Shown here piece by piece: positions 31,882-41,026 of a stretch of 64,000 bases of DNA (the stretch's first letter is position 1; each line of letters opens with the position of its first letter). Source of the DNA: an uncultured cyanobacterium (lineage in GTDB: Bacteria; Cyanobacteriota; Cyanobacteriia; PCC-6307; Cyanobiaceae); assembly GCA_903871775.1 (NCBI GenBank), contig CAIQIA010000027.1, positions 124,001 through 188,000 of the forward strand. The letters run 5' to 3'. The notes beneath the pieces were generated by a model. It saw only the letters and a list, made by a program, of their open reading frames with translations. It was not told the DNA's origin and made no database searches. Both the position numbers and the translations under genes were made by a program.

Positions 31882-33636
31882 ATGGCCCCCCTGCAGCTTG
31901 CCCTGATCGCCCGTCAGCTGCGGCCCCAGCGGCGGGAACTGGCCCTGGGCATGGCCGCCCTGCTGGTGGTCAACATCCTCGGCACGACACTGCCGCTGCT
32001 GGTGCAGCGCACGATCAATGCCCTGAAGCCGGGCTTCAGCCTGGCGGACCTCATGCACCAGGCACTGCTCATCGCTGCCCTGGCCACGGTCATGGGACTG
32101 GTGCGGCTGGCCTCCAGGGTGCTGGTCTTCGGCGCCGGGCGCCACGTGGAGGTGAGCCTGCGGCAGCGGATCTTCGACCATCTGCTGCGCCAGGAGCCGG
32201 GCTGGGTGCAGCAGGCGGGCAGCGGCGATGTGATCAGCCGCTCCACCAGCGACGTCGAGAACGTGCGGCGGCTGCTGGGGTTCGCGGTGCTGAGCCTGAG
32301 CAACACCGCCATGGCCTACGCCCTCACCCTGCCGGCGATGCTGGCGATCGAACCGGGGCTCAGCCTGGCGGCGATCCTGCTCTACCCGCTGATGCTGCTG
32401 CTCGTGGGCCTTTCCGGCGGGCGCATGATGCGCCAGCAGCGGCGGCTGCAGCAGGATCTCGCCGCCATGAGCGACCTGGTGCAGGAAGACCTGTCGGGCA
32501 TCGGGGCCATCAAGATCTATGGCCAGGAGGGCAGTGAGCGCGCGGCCTTCGCCGACCTCAGCCGTCGTTATCGCGAAGCGGCCATCACCCTGGCCCGCAC
32601 CCGCAGCACCCTCTTTCCCCTGCTCGAGGGCATCAGTTCCCTGTCGGTGCTGGTGCTGATCGCCCTGGGCTGCAGCCGCCTCGAGGCCGGCAGCCTCAGC
32701 CTCGGCGGGCTGATCGCCCTGATCCTTTACGTGGAACGGCTGGTGTTTCCCACTGCCCTGCTGGGGTTCACCCTCAGCACCTTCCAGACCGGCCAGGTGA
32801 GCCTGGAACGGGTGGAGGAGCTGCTGCGCCGGCGACCGCAGATCGAGGATTCCCCCCAGCCCCATGCCGCCGGCGTTCCCAGCCCGGCCGGTGCCCGCCT
32901 GGAGGCCAGGGGTCTGCAGATCCGCTACACCGACGCCCGCGAGCCCGCCCTCGACGGACTCAGCTTCACGATCGAGCCCGGCGAGCTGGTGGCGGTGGTG
33001 GGCCCGGTGGGCTGCGGCAAGACCACCCTGGCCCGTGCCCTCGGGCGGTTGCTGCCGGTGCACCAGGGACAGCTGTTCCTCGATGGCGTCGATGTGACGC
33101 GGCTGCGCCTTGCCGACCTGCGCCGGCAGCTCGCCCTGGTGCCCCAGGAAGGCTTTCTGTTCACGGCCAGCCTGGGCGACAACCTGCGCTTCGGGGCGCC
33201 GGAGACCGATCTCGCCACCGTCGCCGCGGTGGCCGAGCGGGCCCAGCTGGCCGGTGATGTGGCCGGATTCCCCGACGGCTACGGCACCCTGGTCGGCGAG
33301 AGGGGAATCACCCTCAGCGGCGGCCAGCGCCAGCGCACGGCCCTCGGCAGGGCCCTGTTGATGGAAGCCCCGCTGCTGGTGCTTGACGATGCGCTGGCGA
33401 GCGTCGACAACCGCACGGCCGCCGCCATCCTCCAGGACCTGCGCCGCCGCTCCCGCCAGACCGTCGTCTTCATCAGCCACCAGCTCTCGGCGGCGGCCGC
33501 CTGCGACCGGGTGCTGGTGCTCGAGCGGGGCCGCCTGGTGCAGCAGGGTCACCACGACGAGCTGCTGGGCCAGCCGGGGCCCTACCGCCGCCTGTGGGAT
33601 CGCGAGCAGGCCGCCAGCCAGCTGCAGGCTGTCTGA
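31882..33636 (+). CDS. ABC transporter, fused permease/ATP-binding (exporter type)
   Basis: TM domain plus Walker A VGPVGCGKTTLARAL, signature LSGGQRQRTALGRALLMEAPLLVLDDALASVD. ATG 31882. Confidence 0.94.
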   Translation: MAPLQLALIARQLRPQRRELALGMAALLVVNILGTTLPLLVQRTINALKPGFSLADLMHQALLIAALATVMGLVRLASRVLVFGAGRHVEVSLRQRIFDHLLRQEPGWVQQAGSGDVISRSTSDVENVRRLLGFAVLSLSNTAMAYALTLPAMLAIEPGLSLAAILLYPLMLLLVGLSGGRMMRQQRRLQQDLAAMSDLVQEDLSGIGAIKIYGQEGSERAAFADLSRRYREAAITLARTRSTLFPLLEGISSLSVLVLIALGCSRLEAGSLSLGGLIALILYVERLVFPTALLGFTLSTFQTGQVSLERVEELLRRRPQIEDSPQPHAAGVPSPAGARLEARGLQIRYTDAREPALDGLSFTIEPGELVAVVGPVGCGKTTLARALGRLLPVHQGQLFLDGVDVTRLRLADLRRQLALVPQEGFLFTASLGDNLRFGAPETDLATVAAVAERAQLAGDVAGFPDGYGTLVGERGITLSGGQRQRTALGRALLMEAPLLVLDDALASVDNRTAAAILQDLRRRSRQTVVFISHQLSAAAACDRVLVLERGRLVQQGHHDELLGQPGPYRRLWDREQAASQLQAV

Positions 33637-33725
33637 CGCCTCGGCGGCAGGAGCCGAAGCTTTCCGGCGGATCTGCCCGCGTCACGGCCGCGCTGTTCTA
33701 GTTCAGGGGCCAATGCCTCGGATCC

Positions 33726-33995
33726 GTGACCCGGCCGCTGCCCTACAACCTCCGCTGCACCCTCACCTTCGGTGACATCTACGGCCAGGTGCTGGCCTGG
33801 ATGGGGGTGATTTTCCTGAGCCTCGCCACGGCCCTGGGGCTGATGGGGGCCAGCCGCCCCCTGTTCGCCCTGGTCGGGGTGGGGTTGATCCTGGTGTTGT
33901 CGCTGCCCTTTCTGCTGTTCGCGTTCACCACGACGCTGATCAACCACATCGCACTGGAGCCACGGCCAGACCCCGCCGACGGCCAGACTCCGTGA
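33726..33995 (+). CDS. Small two-TM hypothetical protein
   Basis: 89 aa, GTG start; RPLPYNLRCTLTFGDIYGQVLAWMGVIFLSLATALGLMG... Confidence 0.65.
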   Translation: MTRPLPYNLRCTLTFGDIYGQVLAWMGVIFLSLATALGLMGASRPLFALVGVGLILVLSLPFLLFAFTTTLINHIALEPRPDPADGQTP

Positions 33996-34016
33996 GCAGC
34001 AGCGTCGCTGACCGTC

Positions 34017-34721
34017 GTGATTCTCGATTCGTGGCTGGGGCGTGAGCCCGCAACGTCCGATCTGCGCCACGTGGTGCTGGGCACGGCGATCAATGCCCCG
34101 GCCGCCGCGGATCAGGGCGAGGCCCTTTTTGGCTGCGGCTGCTTCTGGGGGGCCGAGAAGGGGTTCTGGCGCCTGCCCGGCGTCGTCACCACCGCTGTCG
34201 GCTACGCCGGCGGCAGCGACCCGCGACCGACGTACGAGCGGGTATGCAGCGGAGCCACCGGCCATGCAGAGGTGGTTCGCGTGGTGTGGAACACTGCTGC
34301 CGTCGGCTTCAGCGATCTGCTCAAGCTGTTCTGGGAGTGCCACGACCCGACCCAGGGGGATCGCCAGGGCAATGACCGGGGCAGCCAGTACCGCTCGGCG
34401 ATCTTCGTCAACGATCCGGCCCTGCTCAGCCTCGCCCGTGCCTCGCAGCAGGCCTACCAGGAGGCCCTGACGGGCGGCGGCTTCGGCTCGATCACCACCG
34501 ATGTCCGCCCTGACCAGTCCTTCTTCCCGGCAGAGGCCTACCACCAGCAGTACTTAGCCAGGCCCGGCAGCCGGCCCTACTGCTCGGCCCAGCCCACCCG
34601 GGTGCCCCTCGGCGACTTCCCCGGCGTCGACTACAGGCTTCCTTCCGGGGTCTGGGATCACTACGACTGGAACGTCAGCCACTGCGTCCTGCGCAGTGAC
34701 AACACCCCGATCCGGCTCTGA
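34017..34721 (+). CDS. msrA: Peptide methionine sulfoxide reductase MsrA
   Basis: ALFGCGCFWGAEKGFWRLPGVVTTAVGYAGG; GNDRGSQYRSAIF; GTG start. Confidence 0.95.
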   Translation: MILDSWLGREPATSDLRHVVLGTAINAPAAADQGEALFGCGCFWGAEKGFWRLPGVVTTAVGYAGGSDPRPTYERVCSGATGHAEVVRVVWNTAAVGFSDLLKLFWECHDPTQGDRQGNDRGSQYRSAIFVNDPALLSLARASQQAYQEALTGGGFGSITTDVRPDQSFFPAEAYHQQYLARPGSRPYCSAQPTRVPLGDFPGVDYRLPSGVWDHYDWNVSHCVLRSDNTPIRL

Positions 34722-34776
34722 GCCACACATCAATCGGAGCCGCGCGTAACACCGAACGGCAACCCCTGACCAGCGT

Positions 34777-34806
34777 CAATCGGAGGGGGAGCGCCCCCCC
34801 CGATTG
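34777..34806. other. Long GC-rich inverted repeat downstream of msrA
   Basis: CAATCGGAGGGGG-AGCG-CCCCCCCCGATTG: 13-bp arms, 1 mismatch, 4-nt loop, no U-tract. Confidence 0.7.
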
Positions 34807-34868
34807 CCCCTGATGGGCCGAAGCCGGCCTGACAAGGGTGGCCGGGTCCTTCGTTCTGCCGTCCCGCC

Positions 34869-35648
34869 ATGGCCCGATCCGCCATCGTCGGCACCGATCC
34901 CCCGGCCGTCCGCCATCGCAACGCCCTCGTGCTGCGGCACCTGAACCTCGTGCATCAGCAGGTGAACCGCCTGCGCCACCTCTGCAGTGAACCCGTCGAC
35001 GATCTGGTGCAGATCGGCCGCCAGGGGCTGATCGTGGCCGCCGAGCGCTTCGATCCCGACCGGGGGGTGGCCTTCAGCAGCTTCGCCGTTCCCTACATCC
35101 AGGGCCACATCCGGCACCACATCCGTGATCGGGTGCCGGTCGTGCGTTCGAGCTGGCGCCTGCGGCAGCTGCACGCCCAGATGGAACAGCTCAACGCATC
35201 CCGTCTGCACGATGGTCAGCCCCCGCTGGGGGAGGAGGAACTGGCCTCCCGGCTGGGCTGCCGGGTGAGCCGCATCCGCCAGGCCCGGGAGCTGCACCGC
35301 GCCCTGCAATGCACCAGCCTCGACCGGCCCTGCGGCACGGACGATGGAACCCCCCTGCAGGAGACCCTCGAGGCCCGCGGACCCCAGCCGCTTGAGGGCC
35401 TGGCCTGGCAGGAGCTCTGGGAACGGCTCGCCCCGCTGCCCGTGGACGACCGCAAGCTGCTGCTCGATTGCCTGGTGCGGCAGCGGCCGCGCCGGGATGT
35501 GGCCGCCGAGATGGGTTGGAGTGTGCCCCGCCTGTCCCGGCGTCTGCGGCAGTGCCGGCTGGCCCTGCAGGAACGGCTCATGGCCGAAGGCTGGGGCCCA
35601 GCAGGCCCATGGCCAGCAGGGCGGCCAGCAGTGTCATCAGCCCATTGA
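34869..35648 (+). CDS. Sigma-70 family group 3 (SigF-like) RNA polymerase sigma factor
   Basis: Region 2 RHLCSEPVDDLVQIGRQGLIVAAERFDPDRGVAFSSFAVPYIQGHIRHHIRDR; region 3/4 HTHs. Confidence 0.85.
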   Translation: MARSAIVGTDPPAVRHRNALVLRHLNLVHQQVNRLRHLCSEPVDDLVQIGRQGLIVAAERFDPDRGVAFSSFAVPYIQGHIRHHIRDRVPVVRSSWRLRQLHAQMEQLNASRLHDGQPPLGEEELASRLGCRVSRIRQARELHRALQCTSLDRPCGTDDGTPLQETLEARGPQPLEGLAWQELWERLAPLPVDDRKLLLDCLVRQRPRRDVAAEMGWSVPRLSRRLRQCRLALQERLMAEGWGPAGPWPAGRPAVSSAH

Positions 35649-36405
35649 CTGCCTCATTGCTGAGCCAGGCCAGCCGCGGCTGCAGTTCGGCACCGATCAG
35701 ACTCTCAATGAGGGTCGCCAGCCAGGCCACCAGCGTCAGGGCCGGCACCAGGGACGGGGGCAGCAGCCCCAGCGCCACCGCCAGCCCGGCGAAGACTGCG
35801 GCACCGACCAGGCTGGCCACGGTTCCCTCCAGGCTCACCGCCCCCTCGGTGCCCGCCGGCACCGGCCGCAGCCGCGTCAAAGAAACAGTGCGGCGTCCCC
35901 AGCGCTTGCCGATCTCACTGCCGCACGTGTCCCCCAGCTTGGCGGCGAAGCTGGCGACGAAGCCGGTCAGCAGCAGCCCCTGCGGAGCCCCCGGCAGGGT
36001 GGTCATCAAGGCCAGCAGCGCACCGGTGGCAGCGGATCCCCAGACGTTCTCGGGTCCGCGGCGACCGTCGCGCTTCTCCGCGAGGCCGGCGGCCCGCTTG
36101 CGGGCCAGACCGAGGCGGGTGACCGCCGAGCCCAGCGCCAGATACAGCACCACCGCCAGCCAGCCCCGCCAGCCCAGGGAAGCCCCCAGCAGGGTGCCCA
36201 GGATCCAGGCATGGAACCAGCCGGCGGTGGTCAGCACCGGCACCCGCCGCAAGGGCAGGATCAGCAGGGCGTTGGCCAGGGCACTGAACAGCCAGGCCAG
36301 GCCGGCGGGGGGCAGGGGCAGCAGCGGCATCGGTAACAGCATCGGCATCGGTGGCATAGAGGAGGGCATCGGGGGGCATCCATCCGGGATGGGCAGTGGC
36401 GCCAC
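35578..36405 (-). CDS. DUF92 family membrane protein (phytyl-phosphate kinase VTE6-like family)
   Basis: GWFHAWILGTLLGASLGWRGWLAVVLYLALGSAVTRLG...KRDGRRGPENVWGSAATGALLAL...AAKLGDTCGSEIGKRWG; GTG start or internal Met. Confidence 0.85.
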   Translation of the reverse strand: MAPLPIPDGCPPMPSSMPPMPMLLPMPLLPLPPAGLAWLFSALANALLILPLRRVPVLTTAGWFHAWILGTLLGASLGWRGWLAVVLYLALGSAVTRLGLARKRAAGLAEKRDGRRGPENVWGSAATGALLALMTTLPGAPQGLLLTGFVASFAAKLGDTCGSEIGKRWGRRTVSLTRLRPVPAGTEGAVSLEGTVASLVGAAVFAGLAVALGLLPPSLVPALTLVAWLATLIESLIGAELQPRLAWLSNEAVNGLMTLLAALLAMGLLGPSLRP

Positions 36406-36427
36406 AGGCCATGGCGCTACAGTACGG

Positions 36428-36706
36428 ATGTACTGCCTGATGGTCGTGGCGGCGTTTCTTCTGGTCGGGGTCGGTGACGTGGTCGCGGTGGCGGCGCCGC
36501 GTCAGCCGCCTTACCTCGCCCGGGTGATCTGCTGTGAGGGTGGCGCCCGCAGCGCCGAACCCTCCCTGCTGCAGGTGGTGCGCGACGGCGACCTGGCCGT
36601 GCTGACCATCAACGCCGACTGGGTGCTGGACCGGCTGCCGGGGGCAGCGCCGGTGATGTTGCGCAGCCCTACGGAACCGCCGGGAGGGGGGACGGCGCAG
36701 GGATAA
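36428..36706 (+). CDS. Small secreted hypothetical protein
   Basis: 92 aa; MYCLMVVAAFLLVGVGDVVAVAAPRQPPYLARVICCEGGARS... Confidence 0.6.
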   Translation: MYCLMVVAAFLLVGVGDVVAVAAPRQPPYLARVICCEGGARSAEPSLLQVVRDGDLAVLTINADWVLDRLPGAAPVMLRSPTEPPGGGTAQG

Positions 36707-36730
36707 TCGCGGCAGATCCGGCCCTGTTCC

Positions 36731-37174
36731 ATGGTGTTCCAGAAGCTGTTCGGGGGTGAGCGCAAGCCCTTCCTGGAACTGTCGGACGCTGGGGCGGACC
36801 GGCAGGTGACCACGGTGGCACCAGTCGCGAAGGCCGTGCCCCCAGCTGCAGCCCCGGCGAAGGCCGCGGCTCCGGACACCATCTCGGTGCCTGTGGGTGC
36901 CGCAGCGACGGCCCCTGCCGCGGCTGTCCTGGCAGCTGCCGCTCCCTCACCAGCGGCCACCCCGGCCGCCCAGCCCTCCCTCACCACCGCCGAGGCGCTG
37001 GCGGCGGAGCGGGCGGCGGCCCAGAAGGCTGAAGTGCCCAGGGAGCTGACCACCTTCGCGGCCGAACTGCTGAACCCCGCCCAGGCCCTGCCGAGGGGCA
37101 GGCGTCGTCCTGGGGCGAACCTGGCGCCGTTCAGGGACCTGGCCTCGTCCCTGCGGGGCGGGGGCGGTCGCTGA
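36731..37174 (+). CDS. Ala/Pro-rich hypothetical protein with conserved-looking ends
   Basis: 147 aa; MVFQKLFGGERKPFLELSDA N-terminus, Ala/Pro linker, RRRPGANLAPFRDLASSL C-terminus. Confidence 0.65.
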   Translation: MVFQKLFGGERKPFLELSDAGADRQVTTVAPVAKAVPPAAAPAKAAAPDTISVPVGAAATAPAAAVLAAAAPSPAATPAAQPSLTTAEALAAERAAAQKAEVPRELTTFAAELLNPAQALPRGRRRPGANLAPFRDLASSLRGGGGR

Positions 37175-37901
37175 CGCGGAACTGGCTGAGAAGCGTCAGG
37201 GCCGCCACGGCCGCCGTGGACGACCGAAGGATGGTGGGCCCGAGGCTGACGGGCTGCCAGCCAGCGGCCAGGGCCAGGGACTCCTCCTGCGGTGACCAGC
37301 CCCCTTCGGGACCGCAGGCGATCAGCCAGGCGGCATCTCCGCTGGCGTCGGCTCGCTGCAGCTCGTCGAGCAGAGGTGGAATGCCCTCCCGGCGGGTCAG
37401 GCAGAGCCAACGGCGCTCCTGGGGGCCAGCGACGGCGGCGAGGGCCGTCCGGGCCGGAGTGACGTCACCAAGCCGGGGCAACCAGAGCCGCTCGCATTGC
37501 TCACTGGCTTCCCGAAGCAGACTCCCCCAGCGGGGAGCACGGCCCGAGGATGTCACCGGCGGACTCCGGTCGGCCTGCAGGGGAACCAGGTGATCCACCC
37601 CCAGTTCCGTCGCCATCCGCAGCAGCACATCAAAATCCCTGCGCACAAGCGCCGCCAGCAGCCCGAGCTGCGGCATGGGCAGTGGCGCCGGCGGCTGCGA
37701 GGGTCCCAGGTCCGCCCGGCCGCCCGGCCGCAACGTGGCCTCGCACAAGCCGCCGGCGCCATCGATCACCGTGAAGCCCTCACCGGCGCGGAGACGCAGC
37801 ACCCGTTCCAGGTAATGCCGTTCGGCCTCAGTGAGGACCAGAGCCCCACCGCTGGCCCTGAGACGGTCGGGTGGGATCAGAAGCCGCCGCTGTTCGGCCA
37901 T
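37131..37901 (-). CDS. rsmE: 16S rRNA (U1498-N3)-methyltransferase RsmE
   Basis: RLLIPPDRL...HYLERVLRLRAGEGFTVIDG...IACGPEGGWSPQEESLALAAGWQPVSLGPTILRSSTAAVAAL. Confidence 0.93.
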   Translation of the reverse strand: MAEQRRLLIPPDRLRASGGALVLTEAERHYLERVLRLRAGEGFTVIDGAGGLCEATLRPGGRADLGPSQPPAPLPMPQLGLLAALVRRDFDVLLRMATELGVDHLVPLQADRSPPVTSSGRAPRWGSLLREASEQCERLWLPRLGDVTPARTALAAVAGPQERRWLCLTRREGIPPLLDELQRADASGDAAWLIACGPEGGWSPQEESLALAAGWQPVSLGPTILRSSTAAVAALTLLSQFRVSDRPRPAGTRPGP

Positions 37902-37910
37902 CGCGGGGCC

Positions 37911-38354
37911 TCAGTCGGCGAAGAAGCGCTCGTCGCCGGCATCCGCCGGCCAGTCCTCGTTGATGCCGCCGATCCTGAACTCCTCGATCGGCACCAGATC
38001 GCGGTCAAGGCCCCGCAGGGCGTTGATCAGCAGATCCAGGGCCACGCCATCGCTGGTGCCCAGATCGGCCCAGATGCGGGCCCATTCGCCGCGGTATTCC
38101 ATCGTGCCCAGGTTGTGCATCAGCGCCTGCAGGCCCCCATCGGCACCATCGTTGTCGTAGGCCATCCAGCTGATGTCGGCCCCCTGGTCATGGACCTGCA
38201 GGTTCTCGGCATTGCAGGCCCCCAGACGGCCGAGGAAGTACCAGCTGTTGAAGACCTCCTCCAGGTACTGACGCTCCCCCGCTCCGGGGACATGGGGAAA
38301 ACGAAGCCAGAACCAGCAATCGAAGGGGTCGAACTCGCGGACGTGAACCAGCAT
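37911..38354 (-). CDS. DUF3531 family protein
   Basis: 147 aa; MLVHVREFDPFDCWFWLRF...YLEEVFNSWYFLGRLGACNAENLQVHDQGADISWMAYDND. Confidence 0.82.
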   Translation of the reverse strand: MLVHVREFDPFDCWFWLRFPHVPGAGERQYLEEVFNSWYFLGRLGACNAENLQVHDQGADISWMAYDNDGADGGLQALMHNLGTMEYRGEWARIWADLGTSDGVALDLLINALRGLDRDLVPIEEFRIGGINEDWPADAGDERFFAD

Positions 38355-38392
38355 GCGTTCAAGCTAAGGGGCGGTGGCAGGGGCAGGGAGGA

Positions 38393-39043
38393 ATGCTGGA
38401 GCTCGAGGGAATCGGCTACCACCCGGCGACCGCCGCCGCGCCGGTGCTGCAGGACGTGAGCCTGCGGCTCGAGCGGGGTGAACCGGGCCTGGTGGCCGGC
38501 CGCAGCGGTTCCGGCAAGAGCACCCTCCTCGACATCATCGCCGGTCTGGCCCGCCAGGATCGCGGTCGCATCCTCTGGCAGGGGCAGGCGACCACCCCGC
38601 GGGAACGGCGCTGGCTGTGCGGACTGGTGTTTCAGTTTCCGGAACGGCACTTTCTTGGCCTCAGCGTCGGCCAGGAGCTGCGGATCGGCCATCGGCGGCT
38701 GCCGACCGAACGGCTGCAGGGGGCCCTGGAACGGGTGGGGCTGGGGCAGGTGCCGCTCCAGCAGCCCCCGGAGCAGCTGAGCGGCGGGCAGCAGCGGCGG
38801 CTGGCCCTGGCGGTGCAGCTGCTGCGGGATCCGCCGGTGCTGCTGCTCGATGAACCCACCGCCGGGCTCGACTGGTCAGTGCGGCGGGACTTGATCGAAC
38901 TGCTGCGGGATCTGGCCCGGGAACGGCTGCTGCTGCTGGTCACCCACGAGCCGGAATGCTTCGAGGGGCTGATGAACCACCGCTGGCGCCTGGTGGGGGG
39001 GCGCTGCGTACGATTCGACCAGTCCCTCCCCGACCATGCCTGA
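38393..39043 (+). CDS. ABC transporter ATP-binding protein (stand-alone)
   Basis: Walker [16 protein letters not shown], signature [16 protein letters not shown], Walker [13 protein letters not shown]. Confidence 0.92.
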   Translation: MLELEGIGYHPATAAAPVLQDVSLRLERGEPGLVAGRSGSGKSTLLDIIAGLARQDRGRILWQGQATTPRERRWLCGLVFQFPERHFLGLSVGQELRIGHRRLPTERLQGALERVGLGQVPLQQPPEQLSGGQQRRLALAVQLLRDPPVLLLDEPTAGLDWSVRRDLIELLRDLARERLLLLVTHEPECFEGLMNHRWRLVGGRCVRFDQSLPDHA

Positions 39044-39938
39044 CCAGTTGGTCCGTGCCACAGCAGTCGGTGGCGGCATCCGGCTTGTGGCCGTGAGGAC
39101 CACGGTCACGACCCGTTACGCCCGCCGCCGCCACGGGCTGTCGTACCTGACCAGCGCCCTGCTGGGGCGGGCGATGACCGCCGGACTGCTGCTGGCCAGC
39201 TCGATGAAGGTGGCCCACGGCCGGGTGAACCTGCGCATCCAGGCCGATGGCCCCCTCCAGGGACTGACCGTCGATGCCGGCCGGGATGGCACCGTGCGGG
39301 GCCGGGTCGGTCGGCCCGATCTGGAGCTGGCGCCGATCGGGGAGGTTCCCCGCTTCGACTTCCCCGGCGCCGTGGGCCAGGGCTATCTGCACGTGGTCAG
39401 GGATGAGGGCAGCGGCCCGCCTTACAGCAGCACCGTTGAACTGGTGAGCGGCTGCATCGGCGACGACGTCGCCTCGTACCTGCTGCATTCCGAACAGACC
39501 CCCTCCGCCCTGTTCGTGGGCGAAACCATCGACAGCAGCGGCATCCGCAGCTGCGGCGGCCTGCTGGTGCAGGTGCTGCCCCGGGCGGCCCGGGAGCCGG
39601 CCCTGGTGGCGCTGCTGGAGGAGCGCTGCAGCGAGATCCGCGATTTCAGCCAGCGGCTGCACCGCTGCGGCGACGACCTGCGGGACCTGCTGGAGGCGGT
39701 CTTTCCCGATCTCGATCCCGTCATCGACGCCGACCAGGCCTGTCAGGCGGTGACCTTCCATTGCCCCTGCACCCGCCGCCGCAGCCTGGCGGCCCTGAAG
39801 CTGCTGGGGAGTGAGCAGCTGACGGAGATGATCCAGAAGGACGGCGGTGCCGAGCTCACGTGCCACTTCTGCAACGAGACCTACCAGGTCAGCAGCAGCG
39901 AACTGGAGGACCTGATCAGCGAACTCGAGGCCGCCTGA
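39036..39938 (+). CDS. hslO: Hsp33 redox-regulated chaperone (HslO)
   Basis: 300 aa; [23 protein letters not shown]-terminal CPCTRRR...[10 protein letters not shown]. Confidence 0.94.
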   Translation: MPDQLVRATAVGGGIRLVAVRTTVTTRYARRRHGLSYLTSALLGRAMTAGLLLASSMKVAHGRVNLRIQADGPLQGLTVDAGRDGTVRGRVGRPDLELAPIGEVPRFDFPGAVGQGYLHVVRDEGSGPPYSSTVELVSGCIGDDVASYLLHSEQTPSALFVGETIDSSGIRSCGGLLVQVLPRAAREPALVALLEERCSEIRDFSQRLHRCGDDLRDLLEAVFPDLDPVIDADQACQAVTFHCPCTRRRSLAALKLLGSEQLTEMIQKDGGAELTCHFCNETYQVSSSELEDLISELEAA

Positions 39939-39945
39939 GGGCCGA

Positions 39946-40635
39946 TCAGGCCAGCAGAAGGCTGCCGAGCAGGAGCAGCAACAGGGCCGGGATGCCCTGC
40001 CACTGGACGGCCGTGAGGGGCAGCGGCAGGGCACTGAGGGGCAGGGCCAGCAGGCCCCCCAGCAACAGGCCGACGGTGAGCAGGCTGAAGGCCCAGCCGA
40101 TGGAGGGGAAGAAACGCCCGCTGCGGCGGTTGAGCGCCAGGGCACAGCCAAGGGTGGCCAGAGCCAGCAGCAGTTCCGCCGCCCCGGCGGCGCCACCGAG
40201 AAGCAGATGGGCCAGCAACAGCCCCCCCAGGCCGGCCAGGGGTTGCCAGAGCTGGGGGCCGGAGGCCAGGGCCAGGGTCGGTGGCCGCAGGCGCCAGCTG
40301 GGCCGCGGCAGGTTGGGCAGGGCAGACAGCACCGGCAGGCTCGGAGGCTGGCCAGGGGTCGACGGCGCCACCGCTTCCCGTTTGGAGGCGCTGGCTGCCG
40401 CACCGGTGAGCTGACCCAGCTGCCGCTCCCGGAGCCGCAGCATCAGCACCGCGTCGAAGGCGGCCTCAACGCGGGCGCGGGCCATGGCATCGTCCGGCGG
40501 CAGGGCGGAGAGGCGTTCATCCCGGGCCTGCTGCACCAGCTCGAAACCGGCCTCATGGTCGATGCCGAGAAGCGCGAAGGGATCGGCGCCATCCGAGGGG
40601 GAAGGCGGCTGTGGCGGTACGGTGCCCTGGGCCAT
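39946..40635 (-). CDS. CPP1-like (DUF3353) J-like-domain membrane protein
   Basis: DPFALLGIDHEAGFELVQQARDERL...FDAVLMLRLRERQLG followed by TM helices; ATG 40635. Confidence 0.82.
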   Translation of the reverse strand: MAQGTVPPQPPSPSDGADPFALLGIDHEAGFELVQQARDERLSALPPDDAMARARVEAAFDAVLMLRLRERQLGQLTGAAASASKREAVAPSTPGQPPSLPVLSALPNLPRPSWRLRPPTLALASGPQLWQPLAGLGGLLLAHLLLGGAAGAAELLLALATLGCALALNRRSGRFFPSIGWAFSLLTVGLLLGGLLALPLSALPLPLTAVQWQGIPALLLLLLGSLLLA

Positions 40636-40708
40636 GACATGGGCCGGAATGAAGCCAGCGTATCGGCTGCGGCGCCCCCCCGGAGCCACCGACCGGCAGC
40701 ACCTCACC

Positions 40709-40762
40709 GTTCAGAACAGTGGCCCGATTCAGAAGAGTGGCGTCATTCAGAACAGTGGCGCG
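40709..40762. repeat. 18-bp tandem repeat, 3 copies
   Basis: GTTCAGAACAGTGGCCCG / ATTCAGAAGAGTGGCGTC / ATTCAGAACAGTGGCGCG. Confidence 0.9.
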
Positions 40763-40971
40763 CCCGGCCTGTAGCCGAAGGCCTGCAGCTGCTGACCGCG
40801 GCCGCTCACGGCTTCGGCACTGATCCACTGCCGCCGCTTGAGCAACGGCAGCTGCGGGGGCAGGTGCGACCCCTCGATGACCTCGACGCTGCCATCGGCC
40901 GGGGACCTGCACAGCCGCACGTAGTCGCACCCTCCGTCAGGTCGCGGCCTGACCCACCACTGCGTGGCCAT
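40747..40971 (-). CDS. Hypothetical protein, 74 aa
   Basis: MATQWWVRPRPDGGCDYVRLCRSPADGSVEVIEGSHLPPQLPLLKRRQW...; stop lies in the tandem repeat. Confidence 0.6.
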   Translation of the reverse strand: MATQWWVRPRPDGGCDYVRLCRSPADGSVEVIEGSHLPPQLPLLKRRQWISAEAVSGRGQQLQAFGYRPGAPLF

Positions 40972-41026
40972 GGTTGAAGGACCGGAACCATTTCATCCTG
41001 GCGAGGGCAGCCAGCGGCCGTGGCTG

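Noticed and set aside
31495-33555. 686-aa minus ORF antisense to the ABC exporter
   Set aside because: Only its last ~112 codons (31495-31833) form a plausible protein; the rest is antisense to a clear ABC transporter.
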